Shown piece after piece: positions 23,524 to 30,020 of a stretch of 40,521 nucleotides of DNA. A program made the position numbers and the translations under genes. This DNA is from a virus, in IMG/VR virus record IMGVR_UViG_3300045922_000337, positions 1 to 40,521 of that record; one strand, 5' to 3'. The notes under the pieces are model-generated. The model ran no database searches. It was not told the origin of the DNA and was given only the letters and a program-made list of their open reading frames with translations. The first letter of the stretch is position 1. Each line of letters begins with the position of its first letter.

Positions 23524-23757
23524 CTACCGTCGTTTGGGCTTCAACCCGTTCACCCTGTCGAGTACACGTTGGGTCTTCGTTTTACCCGTATCTGACTTCG
23601 GTTCGGGTTCTTTCGGCCTGCCGAAAGCTTGTGATATTCTCGCGGCACTTTGTCCTGCTTGGAATCGTAGGACTGCTTGTTTGCTCGTTGACCACTGCTG
23701 ACCGTTTCGTTTTGCTTGTTGAGGTACTATATCGGCCAAAAATAGTTTCGTCAACAA
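23524..23757 (-). CDS. Small basic protein, start uncertain
   Basis: An open frame of up to 77 codons, beginning with TTG at 23757. Its C-terminal 60 residues look protein-like (QQWSTSKQAVLRFQAGQSAA, then basic RVNGLKPKRR). However, the good promoter at 23754-23726 lies inside the 5' part of the frame, and no ATG or GTG is available after it. Either the promoter serves only the next gene (23481) or translation begins at a non-standard codon. Coding status is therefore moderate at best. Confidence 0.4.
   Translation of the reverse strand: MLTKLFLADIVPQQAKRNGQQWSTSKQAVLRFQAGQSAARISQAFGRPKEPEPKSDTGKTKTQRVLDRVNGLKPKRR
23726..23754 (-). promoter_or_regulatory. Minus-strand sigma70-type promoter
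   Basis: TTGACG (complement of 23749-23754), a 17-bp spacer and TATAGT (complement of 23726-23731) give a near-consensus promoter directed at the gene at 23481. It is back to back with the plus promoter at 23779. Confidence 0.7.
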
Positions 23758-23778
23758 TAATTACATTAAAAAACATAA

Positions 23779-23806
23779 TTGAAAAAATTGTCTTTGTGTG
23801 TATAAT
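23779..23806 (+). promoter_or_regulatory. Plus-strand sigma70-type promoter
   Basis: TTGAAA (23779-23784), a 16-bp spacer and a perfect TATAAT (23801-23806) lie 50 bp before the RHH/AT-hook gene at 23857. The divergent pair is set in AT-rich DNA, a likely autoregulatory site. Confidence 0.7.
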
Positions 23807-23856
23807 TCTGTATTGCGTGGTGTGTCTAATGGGCGAAAAGTTACAGGGAGGCAAAT

Positions 23857-24120
23857 ATGATTGAACTCATGGGAAAAAAGAAGCCAGTTGGAAGACCAAC
23901 AAAAGGCGATCAAGCTGCTGTTCATATTGCTTCTCGGGTGCATCCTGATATTGAGGCTGCAATCGCGGGGGTTGCGGAAGCGAATCGCCGGTCGAAATCG
24001 ACGGAGATCGAAATTGCTATCGAAGAAAGGTTACTTCGACACGAAGCAGTGCTTCGAGAGCTTGGGCTTTGGACAGAAGCCCTTGAAAGGCTCAAGCCAA
24101 AACCACCTTCACCACAGTAA
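23857..24120 (+). CDS. RHH-type regulator with AT-hook-like N-terminus
   Basis: An 87-residue protein with GGGAGG 5 nt before the ATG. Residues 5-17 (GKKKPVGRPTKGD) carry the AT-hook core GRP flanked by Lys, which binds the minor groove of AT-rich DNA. Residues about 24-60 (ASRVHPDIEAAIAGVAEANR, RSKSTEIEIAIEERL) fit a ribbon-helix-helix domain. The gene sits beside its own divergent AT-rich promoter region and next to the first RHH gene, so the two probably make up the transcription switch. Confidence 0.65.
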   Translation: MIELMGKKKPVGRPTKGDQAAVHIASRVHPDIEAAIAGVAEANRRSKSTEIEIAIEERLLRHEAVLRELGLWTEALERLKPKPPSPQ

Positions 24121-24127
24121 CTTCCTG

Positions 24128-24157
24128 CCCCACCCAACCCATTATCTTCGGTGAATG
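24128..24157 (+). promoter_or_regulatory. Leaderless phage promoter
   Basis: CCCCACCC (24128-24135) precedes TTATCTT (24142-24148). CGGTGA then separates the -10 from the ATG at 24155, keeping the 6-nt spacing although the bases differ from CGGGGC. No ribosome site. Confidence 0.65.
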
Positions 24158-26008
24158 CCAAGCATTCTTCCGGGTAACGGCGTTATCTGCACCTACAACG
24201 GGTTTACCTTCGACCCTGCGTGGACAGAGACGCTTACGTGCGATATTTCCCCCAAACTCGACCGCGCCGGTCGAACGGTCAGCCACAACCAGTATGCGAT
24301 CCGCCTTCGCACAGTTATTACTTCCTCCCACCCGACAACAACCGATGCGCTCGTTCAAGATGCGATCCAAAGACTTACCACACCGGGCCAAGACTTCTTC
24401 TTCCAAGATCGCGGATTCGGCACGCTCTCTGTGAATGTGGCAGGGACTCGAAGGAAGGATGTGAAGTGGGGGCCAAAACCAAAGCTCGTGAGCCTCAAGC
24501 ACATTGGGGATAAATACGCCCAAGAGCTCATCTGGCAGGTTGAGGTTGCAACGGTTGATTGCAATGCAGCACGATACCAGAACACTCCCATTGAGTTCAA
24601 TTACGAGGTCATCTACAGTCACGATGAGAATCGGAACACTACCCGTAAAGTGAACGGCACTTTAACAATTGCCCAAACCCGCCAAGCCGGTGGACGGCAA
24701 GTCTTCACGAGTGCTGATGAGTGGCGAGAGAAGATCACCCCTGCCCTGATTGAGGGGTTCAGGAGGGGCCCCGAGTCTTGGAATCTATCCGAGGATAGAG
24801 CGACGATTAAGTTTGATGTGACTGATACCCAGATGGGGCGGTTCTACCCACCTCCGGGGGTCATTTCAGTTAAGGCATCGCGGAGTTGGGATAATAAAGA
24901 GAACATGAACTTTATTGCTTGGCATGGCCGAATTAATGCCGAGTACACTCTCGCAAGGGATGCCGACAATCGGATTGCGTTCCAGCATTTTCGATCTATG
25001 TGTGAGACCTACCTCAAAACAGCCGAAGATCAATTGATTGCTGCGGACATGGTTGATGTTGAGGGTAAGCAAAAAGAGAAAAACAAGGTAATAAAAGATA
25101 TTGCAAGAGTTGCTGGCTTTATCTGGAATCCCGGACTGGCTATCCTTGCTGGGATACAGAAGGATTTTGGTAAAAAACCTGCACAACTACCGATTTCCTT
25201 TTCCGCAAGCGAACCGGAGATTTACGGGCCAAACGTCATTGCTCGTTTTTCGCTTACCGTCCTTCAAGTTGGCTTTCTCCCCGTTTTCCTAACCGCAGGA
25301 CTTTGGTCACCTGTCCCTCAATCGAACTGGAAGCTCTGGGCTCAGAGTATGGCCTTTGGTCCTCGTGCCAGTGGAGGTCTCGCATTCAACCCTCTCGACG
25401 ATGCGATTATTGATGCGTGCCGAGGGGAACCTTCGAGTCTCAAGTTCCAATCTTCAAAACCCATCCCCATTACCATCCTTGGGGGGTCGAACCCTGTTGG
25501 CACAATAAGTCCTGAATCCTCATGGATGGACTACGAAAATAGCATCCGTTACGAGCAAGGCGGCGATGTGGTGTTCCACAATCCCCTCTCCGAGGAGAAG
25601 TTCGCCCAGAACCCTGTTCTTCGTGGCATGGCAGGCCCCCTGAATATCGGTGGCGGAAGGTTCGGCAAAGTCTCCGAGGAGGTTTCCCTCTCGTCCTACG
25701 GGAATGCCCTCAAAGCCAAATCGACAATCTATCGTCGCACAGCTCCGACTCGAAGAGTGGTTATGACGGGCCGAGCCGTTCGAGCCGGTTGGCCTGCCTA
25801 TCCTCCTGAGCTGGTCAGTGTCGGAGGAATCCCTGCGACCTGTATCGGTGGGCCTATTGAGACGAAGGTGGTAGGACATGTGGGTGTGCCGATCTATGCG
25901 TGCCGATGGCGACTCACTTATATCTTGCCCGAAACACCACGGAGTATTGAAGCTCCGAGCGACCCTAATTTCGGGATGAGTAACAACGGTTTATTAGGTG
26001 GATCATAA
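24155..26008 (+). CDS. Large structural (tail/baseplate) protein
   Basis: A 617-residue protein I do not recognise by family. It has many beta-type segments (RLRTVITSSHPTTTD; WQVEVATVDC), no signal peptide and one hydrophobic stretch near 320-340 (VAGFIWNPGLAILAGI). It is driven by its own leaderless promoter and is followed 2 bp later by the tail chaperones. In most siphophages the genes around the chaperones are tail genes, so a tail or baseplate function is inferred. Its separation from the other tail genes (39144 onward and 4153) by the replication half of the genome is unusual. Confidence 0.5.
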   Translation: MPSILPGNGVICTYNGFTFDPAWTETLTCDISPKLDRAGRTVSHNQYAIRLRTVITSSHPTTTDALVQDAIQRLTTPGQDFFFQDRGFGTLSVNVAGTRRKDVKWGPKPKLVSLKHIGDKYAQELIWQVEVATVDCNAARYQNTPIEFNYEVIYSHDENRNTTRKVNGTLTIAQTRQAGGRQVFTSADEWREKITPALIEGFRRGPESWNLSEDRATIKFDVTDTQMGRFYPPPGVISVKASRSWDNKENMNFIAWHGRINAEYTLARDADNRIAFQHFRSMCETYLKTAEDQLIAADMVDVEGKQKEKNKVIKDIARVAGFIWNPGLAILAGIQKDFGKKPAQLPISFSASEPEIYGPNVIARFSLTVLQVGFLPVFLTAGLWSPVPQSNWKLWAQSMAFGPRASGGLAFNPLDDAIIDACRGEPSSLKFQSSKPIPITILGGSNPVGTISPESSWMDYENSIRYEQGGDVVFHNPLSEEKFAQNPVLRGMAGPLNIGGGRFGKVSEEVSLSSYGNALKAKSTIYRRTAPTRRVVMTGRAVRAGWPAYPPELVSVGGIPATCIGGPIETKVVGHVGVPIYACRWRLTYILPETPRSIEAPSDPNFGMSNNGLLGGS

Positions 26009-26010
26009 CT

Positions 26011-26400
26011 ATGCTGTTAAGTGCGAACAAAGGGATGATGATTCTGGGAATCGAATACGATGGAGATGAGGACAACCCGACTCCAAAGGTCATCAAGCGA
26101 AAGTTTGATGTCCTCGAAACAAGTGACAAACTTCGAGAGATTCACGAGAGTTTCGAGGGGGCCCCCAGTGGTCACTTCGAGGCCGAAGTCGTGAAGCTCA
26201 TGGTCGCGATTGGTTATCCCGAACCAATTCCCCTGTTCACGGCCAGCGAGTTTGCCAAAGCTGTCTGGGATCGGGCAACTCAACTAAAAAAATGGTTGTG
26301 GGAGACCCCCACCTCCGCAGGGTCTCCCGCCTCACCCGTTTCTTCGGATTCGATGGACGAGACCTATCCCCGTTTGATGCACGACAATGGGAATGGTTGA
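26011..26400 (+). CDS. Tail assembly chaperone, short form (gpG-like)
   Basis: A 129-residue protein two genes upstream of a tape-measure-like gene. It is acidic and helical (KVIKRKFDVLETSDKLREIH), as in siphophage chaperones, but no family motif is certain. The main support is the frameshift signal at 26286-26328 near its 3' end, which makes a longer gpGT-like product. Residues 1-94 are shared with that product; the unshifted tail is Ser/Pro/Asp-rich. Confidence 0.7.
   Translation: MLLSANKGMMILGIEYDGDEDNPTPKVIKRKFDVLETSDKLREIHESFEGAPSGHFEAEVVKLMVAIGYPEPIPLFTASEFAKAVWDRATQLKKWLWETPTSAGSPASPVSSDSMDETYPRLMHDNGNG
26286..26328 (+). promoter_or_regulatory. Programmed -1 ribosomal frameshift signal
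   Basis: The slippery heptamer A AAA AAA (26286-26292) is in the proper phase relative to the 26011 frame (codons CTA AAA AAA). A 7-nt spacer follows, then a 9-bp perfect GC-rich stem (26300-26308 with 26320-26328, 11-nt loop). Slipping back one base enters the frame of the 26292 ORF exactly at its first codon. All three required parts are at standard spacing. Confidence 0.9.
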
Positions 26401-26570
26401 TGGACTACGCCTACGCCGACGAGCTCAAACGCGAGCGATCCGGCGAGCTTTCACCCGATGGATGGAAGTGGGTCGAGACGATTCTCACGGGTGATCCGAA
26501 GATGGGTGAGGTTGCAAAGGCAAAAGCAATTCTCGAGAAGATCAAGGCACAGAGGGGGATTGAAGGGTAG
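26292..26570 (+). CDS. Frameshift extension of tail chaperone (gpT-like)
   Basis: Ninety-two codons entered by -1 frameshift, giving a fusion of about 186 residues with the first 94 residues of the upstream gene. The extension is rich in W and charged residues (PFDARQWEWLMDYAYADELK; DGWKWVETIL). An ATG at 26292 could in principle start it alone, but it has no ribosome site. In lambda-like tails the T domain recruits the tail tube protein while the G part binds the tape measure. Confidence 0.75.
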   Translation: MVVGDPHLRRVSRLTRFFGFDGRDLSPFDARQWEWLMDYAYADELKRERSGELSPDGWKWVETILTGDPKMGEVAKAKAILEKIKAQRGIEG

Positions 26571-26572
26571 GG

Positions 26573-27664
26573 TCACACCCCATCAAACACCCCCAATCCC
26601 ATTCGCCCATCCCCTAACCGAGGTGCTTCCCCACGTGCTCCGGGCCAATCCGCCATCTTCGCTGAGTTGTCCCAAATCTCTTTGAATATCTCTTTGCCAT
26701 CTTTCTTGTTGCGTCCCGTAATCGCATCGGCAATCCGTTCGGGTAACTCTTCAAACATTCTCTCGACGATCTTATCCCATCGACCCGTAACGAAGTCGCT
26801 CATATTGCTGAGTGCTGCTCCAATGAGCTCACCCGTCACTTGCAGGACTTCTAGCACCCCTGTCTTCTCCACCAACGTCAACAGGGTATTGAGAATCCGA
26901 GCCACTCCATCCTTGATGGGTGTAAAGGCATCCTGAATACCCGTCTCGAATCTCGACTTGGTATCGATCAGATTCCCGACATTCTCGCCAGTTCGATTCG
27001 CTTCCCGAAGGTCAGCCATGAGTTTCCGTTGATCGGCCTGAGCAGAAGCAAGAGCCAGATTCGCATCAAGGTTTTTGAGCTCCTTCCCCCGAGCTACCAA
27101 CGCTTCCGTCGCATCATCGAGCGCACCCACTACTTTCTTCACACCCGGCGGCAGAGGTGCAAAAGAATCGACTAACCCTCGCCAGTCGTTCTTGGCGAGC
27201 ATCCCTACACCCTGAGCTGCCTTCTCACTCCAATTCCCGAGTTGATCGAATTTGTCTTTCCAATCGCCACTTCCCCCCGAACCTGATCCACCACTCCCAC
27301 TCCCACCTCCATTTCCGCCTCCACCACCATTCCCACCCGATCCTCCACCCCCCGGAAGGTTCGGCGGTTGGGGTGGACTGTAAGTCGTCCACGAGCTTGG
27401 CCCACCACCCCCGGGATTTGGGCCACCTGATCCTCCACCCCCCGGAAGGTTCGGCCCCAGATCGGCACTCCTCAGTAGGTTCGTAAACTGATTCCCATTT
27501 GAGCCGAGAAGCTTTTGGAAATACGAACTGGCATTCCCCGCTCCCTTCATGGCTTGCAGGGAACTACTAAGACCTGCGCCCGATGTGGACGCTGCGGCAG
27601 TTCCTGTGGAACCGGCAAGAGTGGGTGCAACACGGGCAACGGTGGAAAGAATAACTGGGATCAT
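26573..27664 (-). CDS. Tape-measure-like protein on the opposite strand
   Basis: A 363-residue protein. An Ala/Ser/Gly-rich N-terminus is followed by a Gly/Pro/Ser linker (about 78-145, PGGGGSGG repeats). A helical domain contains LALASAQADQRKLMADL, then a segment typical of tape-measure C-termini (NVGNLIDTKSRFETGIQD, then ILNTLLTLVEKTGVLEVLQ). If it is a tape measure, about 360 residues predict a short tail. Tape measures normally follow the chaperones on the same strand; here it converges with them, 2 bp between stops. It could be a minor tail or ejection protein instead. Confidence 0.5.
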   Translation of the reverse strand: MIPVILSTVARVAPTLAGSTGTAAASTSGAGLSSSLQAMKGAGNASSYFQKLLGSNGNQFTNLLRSADLGPNLPGGGGSGGPNPGGGGPSSWTTYSPPQPPNLPGGGGSGGNGGGGGNGGGSGSGGSGSGGSGDWKDKFDQLGNWSEKAAQGVGMLAKNDWRGLVDSFAPLPPGVKKVVGALDDATEALVARGKELKNLDANLALASAQADQRKLMADLREANRTGENVGNLIDTKSRFETGIQDAFTPIKDGVARILNTLLTLVEKTGVLEVLQVTGELIGAALSNMSDFVTGRWDKIVERMFEELPERIADAITGRNKKDGKEIFKEIWDNSAKMADWPGARGEAPRLGDGRMGLGVFDGV

Positions 27665-27673
27665 GGAATAAGT

Positions 27674-27911
27674 CTAACCAGCAAGAGGGGATAGCTTTTC
27701 TTGTTTCATCTCGTCGATCCTAATCAAATCCGGAATAAAATTATTGTTCAGGAAGTCGATCTCATAGTCCGCATCGAACACAATCTCTCTAAGACCTGCA
27801 ATCTGTCGTCCACATCGGACAATGGCCTTCGAGAGTTCTATCCATGCCTTTGTAGCATTTGGATAGCCAAAATGCCAGAAAATCTTCGTGTTCGTAGTAC
27901 GCCAACGACAT
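27674..27911 (-). pseudogene. Small gene probably broken by a frameshift
   Basis: An ATG at 27911 opens a 40-codon frame (MSLAYYEHEDFLAFWLSK...) ending at 27789. The neighbouring frame continues convincingly to a TAG at 27674 (AWIELSKAIVRCGRQIAG, then FDADYEIDFLNNNFIPDLIR) but has no good start of its own. One +1 shift around 27850-27870 would join them into a product of about 78 residues. A sequencing error, a real pseudogene or programmed slippage could explain this. It lies directly upstream of the tape-measure-like gene. Confidence 0.45.
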
Positions 27912-27913
27912 AA

Positions 27914-28108
27914 TTATTTGCACCAAGTTCCGTCGAAAATTCGGGGTCGAGAGAGCCGTTCTTGCTCCCGTTTCCATCGCTCATGGCGATTGGATTCACG
28001 GATCGCACTGACCCATTCCATAAAAGCAACACTGAGTAGGAAGCATACCAACAAGCCGAAAAGAGCGCAAGCGATGTGAAGAAAGATCGCAGGAGAATCA
28101 CCAGTCAT
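27914..28108 (-). CDS. Small single-span membrane protein
   Basis: The start is taken at the ATG at 28108. The 64-residue product has a strong transmembrane helix (AIFLHIACALFGLLVCFLLS) near the N-terminus and a long basic cytoplasmic tail (RESNRHERWKREQERLSRPR). Size and topology suit a holin or an Rz-type inner-membrane protein, but the gene is far from the envelope block at 11327-15134. It ends just before the frameshifted gene. Confidence 0.5.
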   Translation of the reverse strand: MTGDSPAIFLHIACALFGLLVCFLLSVAFMEWVSAIRESNRHERWKREQERLSRPRIFDGTWCK

Positions 28109-28162
28109 TGGGATCACTCGAAACGGTCTTAGGATTTGGTTCAACAGATTCTATCGACCCAA

Positions 28163-28426
28163 TCAACTCTCTCCTTTACGTCGGATTTTTTTTGGGTCCG
28201 CACAAAACAACCGATACATATCGGGACTGGCACCGGCGACCATTGTTCGAATAATTACTTTTTTCCATGCTGGGCTATCTCGGAAAATATCTTTCATCCT
28301 TCGGGAACCCGACGATCCTAGACATTCCGTTATCAGGAAATCACCAGAGGCGTAACTCACCCCACTGATCCACTGAGTGTAGAGACCTTCAAGAATCAGA
28401 GCTTGCGAGGTCGTAATTGGAAACAT
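28163..28426 (-). CDS. Small unknown protein
   Basis: The start is set at 28426 (MFPITTSQALILEGLYTQWI), although no strong ribosome site is visible; an upstream ATG at 28483 is possible. The 87-residue product ends in a basic stretch (CADPKKIRRKGES). It is first in the short minus-strand group that leads to the tape-measure-like gene and abuts the putative origin. No family is recognised. Confidence 0.4.
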   Translation of the reverse strand: MFPITTSQALILEGLYTQWISGVSYASGDFLITECLGSSGSRRMKDIFRDSPAWKKVIIRTMVAGASPDMYRLFCADPKKIRRKGES

Positions 28427-28512
28427 AATAGGCGGCGAGCGAATGTAACCCCCTTTTGTGAATAAGATGTGTAAAATTTGCAAGCTCAGTAGGCAGGTTT
28501 TCTCTTCCTGAT

Positions 28513-29206
28513 CCGGAGCAAAACCGGAGTAGCCGGAGTTGGCCCGGAGTTGCTACTCCGGACGAAATTCTCTCATAATGTTACGTTTTCGTCGAGAAAA
28601 CAAGAGTGTAATTATTAAGGTGGAGCATGTCCGGAGCAATCGGAGCGCTTTACGGGGGGAGGGGGTGGGAGCCTCCCCCAGAGGGGGTAACCGGCCATAT
28701 TATGAGGGTCTGGGATATCTCGGGAATCTGGGTAAACTTTAACGATTGCTAGAAAGAGAGACACTATCTAATATATATATTACTTTATATTATTATATAT
28801 ATTAGTATATATTATTATATTATTATATTATATATAGAATATATACTAGACAGCGAGCGCAGAAGCGAAAGCCCAGTTGTGTTTCCCGAATCCTTCTCGG
28901 AGCGGAGTATTTCCTGACATCTTTGGGTGAGGAACCGGTCTCGGAGTTGCGACAAAAGCACCTCAAGCCGTAGGCAAGGCTGCTCAGGTTGCTGCTAAGA
29001 TGGGGTAGCTAGGTAAGATTATCACCCCACTTACCCCCTCCCCATGGCCTCCCACCCCCTCCCCCCGTAAAGCGCTCCGATTGCTCCGGTTTTGGATTCT
29101 CTCATAATCTTGTTCGACAAAATACGGTGAAAAAGCGTATTTATGAGCGTTTTTCATCCGGAGTAGCAACTCCGGGCCAACTCCGGCTACTCCGGTTTTG
29201 CTCCGG
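28513..29206. repeat. Nested inverted repeats around AT-rich core, candidate origin
   Basis: Two perfect inverted repeats are nested on one centre near 28860: an outer pair of 50 bp (28513-28562 and 29157-29206) and an inner pair of 41 bp (28631-28671 and 29049-29089). The outer arm holds four direct CCGGAG words at 9-11 bp spacing plus one inverted CTCCGG, like iterons. The core (28769-28850) is almost pure A/T. ATTCTCTCATAAT occurs twice in the same orientation (28567 and 29096). No convincing gene lies inside; short ORFs on both strands share a peptide only because they read the inner arms. Gene direction changes across the element, as expected for an origin. Confidence 0.65.
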
Positions 29207-29269
29207 CTGTTGATGTTTGAGGCTTGCCCAGAAAGGTTTGGTAACTTGATTTTGCCCCGAGGGAATGTC

Positions 29270-29359
29270 ATGTCAGTAGTAAAACTGAAAGCCAAACAGG
29301 ACGAAGAACGTGCTCAACAATTTGGACACGAAAGGGGAGGGGATGATCTATTCTCTTGA
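29270..29359 (+). CDS. 29-residue charged peptide
   Basis: The ATG at 29270 has GAGGGA upstream and reads MSVVKLKAKQDEERAQQ, ending at 29359 within the next gene in another frame. It is small but well placed, just right of the putative origin and before the terminase group. Function unknown. Confidence 0.4.
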   Translation: MSVVKLKAKQDEERAQQFGHERGGDDLFS

Positions 29360-29579
29360 AGTTCCCGAAAAACCTGAAATACCCATCGATGCGGACGCTA
29401 TCGAGGCTTGGCAGTTGATTGCCAAGTTAAACCGAGAGGCGATATTGCGATATTTGCAGAACTCGAATCTAACCAGTCCGGACGACCTTGTGATAATGCA
29501 GGACGTCTTGTATGGGGCGATGCAGATTGAGCGTGAAGCCCATCGCGTAGATTGGTTGACGGGATTCAATTCGGAGTGA
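29343..29579 (+). CDS. Small protein upstream of terminase
   Basis: The start at 29343 is preferred because GGGGAGGGG immediately precedes it; an in-frame ATG at 29310 has no ribosome site. The 78-residue product is acidic and helical (PIDADAIEAWQLIAKLNREA; LVIMQDVLYGAMQIEREAHR). It ends 3 bp before the small terminase gene, so the two are probably co-translated. Possibly a packaging accessory; no family is recognised. Confidence 0.55.
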   Translation: MIYSLEVPEKPEIPIDADAIEAWQLIAKLNREAILRYLQNSNLTSPDDLVIMQDVLYGAMQIEREAHRVDWLTGFNSE

Positions 29580-29582
29580 CCG

Positions 29583-30020
29583 ATGGCTAAGTCCAAGAAA
29601 AAAGAGCAACCCAAAAAATCGGTAGGTCGTCCGCCGATTGAGCTCACACCCGTTCGACGAGCCAAATTCTTACAAGGGATTCGAGATGCCAATACAGTGC
29701 GAATCGCTTGCAAGAATGCCGGGTTCGGTGTGGGGGTGTACAACCGATTCCGACGAGAAGCGCGAGAAGGCGATCCTGAGAAAATGGCTTTCGTCGAGGA
29801 AGTCGATCGGGCCCAAGCCGAAGTGATTACTCCTCTGATAGCCATTATCAAGAAAGCGGCCTCACACGATTGGCGAGCGGCGGTGTGGTTACTCACGAAA
29901 TTGGCTCCGGATGATTTTGGTTCTGATTCCCAAGAGCTCCGCACCCTCAAAAAGGAATTAGCACAACTTGCGAAGGCGGTAGACGAGATCATCAATGCCA
30001 GTCAAGAATCTACTCCGTAA
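29583..30020 (+). CDS. terS: Terminase small subunit
   Basis: A 145-residue protein. The N-terminus is basic (KSKKKEQPKKSVGRPP), followed by a helix-turn-helix-like segment (RAKFLQGIRDANTVRIACKN, then NAGFGVGVYNRFRREA) that would bind the packaging site. A helical oligomerisation region and an acidic C-terminus follow. TerS recognises phage DNA and regulates the large subunit's ATPase and nuclease. The size and the 26-bp overlap with TerL are typical. The packaging site is expected in or near this gene. Confidence 0.75.
   Translation: MAKSKKKEQPKKSVGRPPIELTPVRRAKFLQGIRDANTVRIACKNAGFGVGVYNRFRREAREGDPEKMAFVEEVDRAQAEVITPLIAIIKKAASHDWRAAVWLLTKLAPDDFGSDSQELRTLKKELAQLAKAVDEIINASQESTP

Noticed and set aside
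28760-28850. AT run as a terminator or a sequencing artefact
   Set aside because: It has no GC-rich stem directly before it and is centred in a symmetrical repeat, so an unwinding element is a better reading.
28984-29295. 103-codon minus-strand ORF and a 67-codon plus-strand ORF (28539) sharing a peptide
   Set aside because: The shared residues come only from reading the two inner inverted-repeat arms; no ribosome sites and low-complexity composition. Treated as non-coding.
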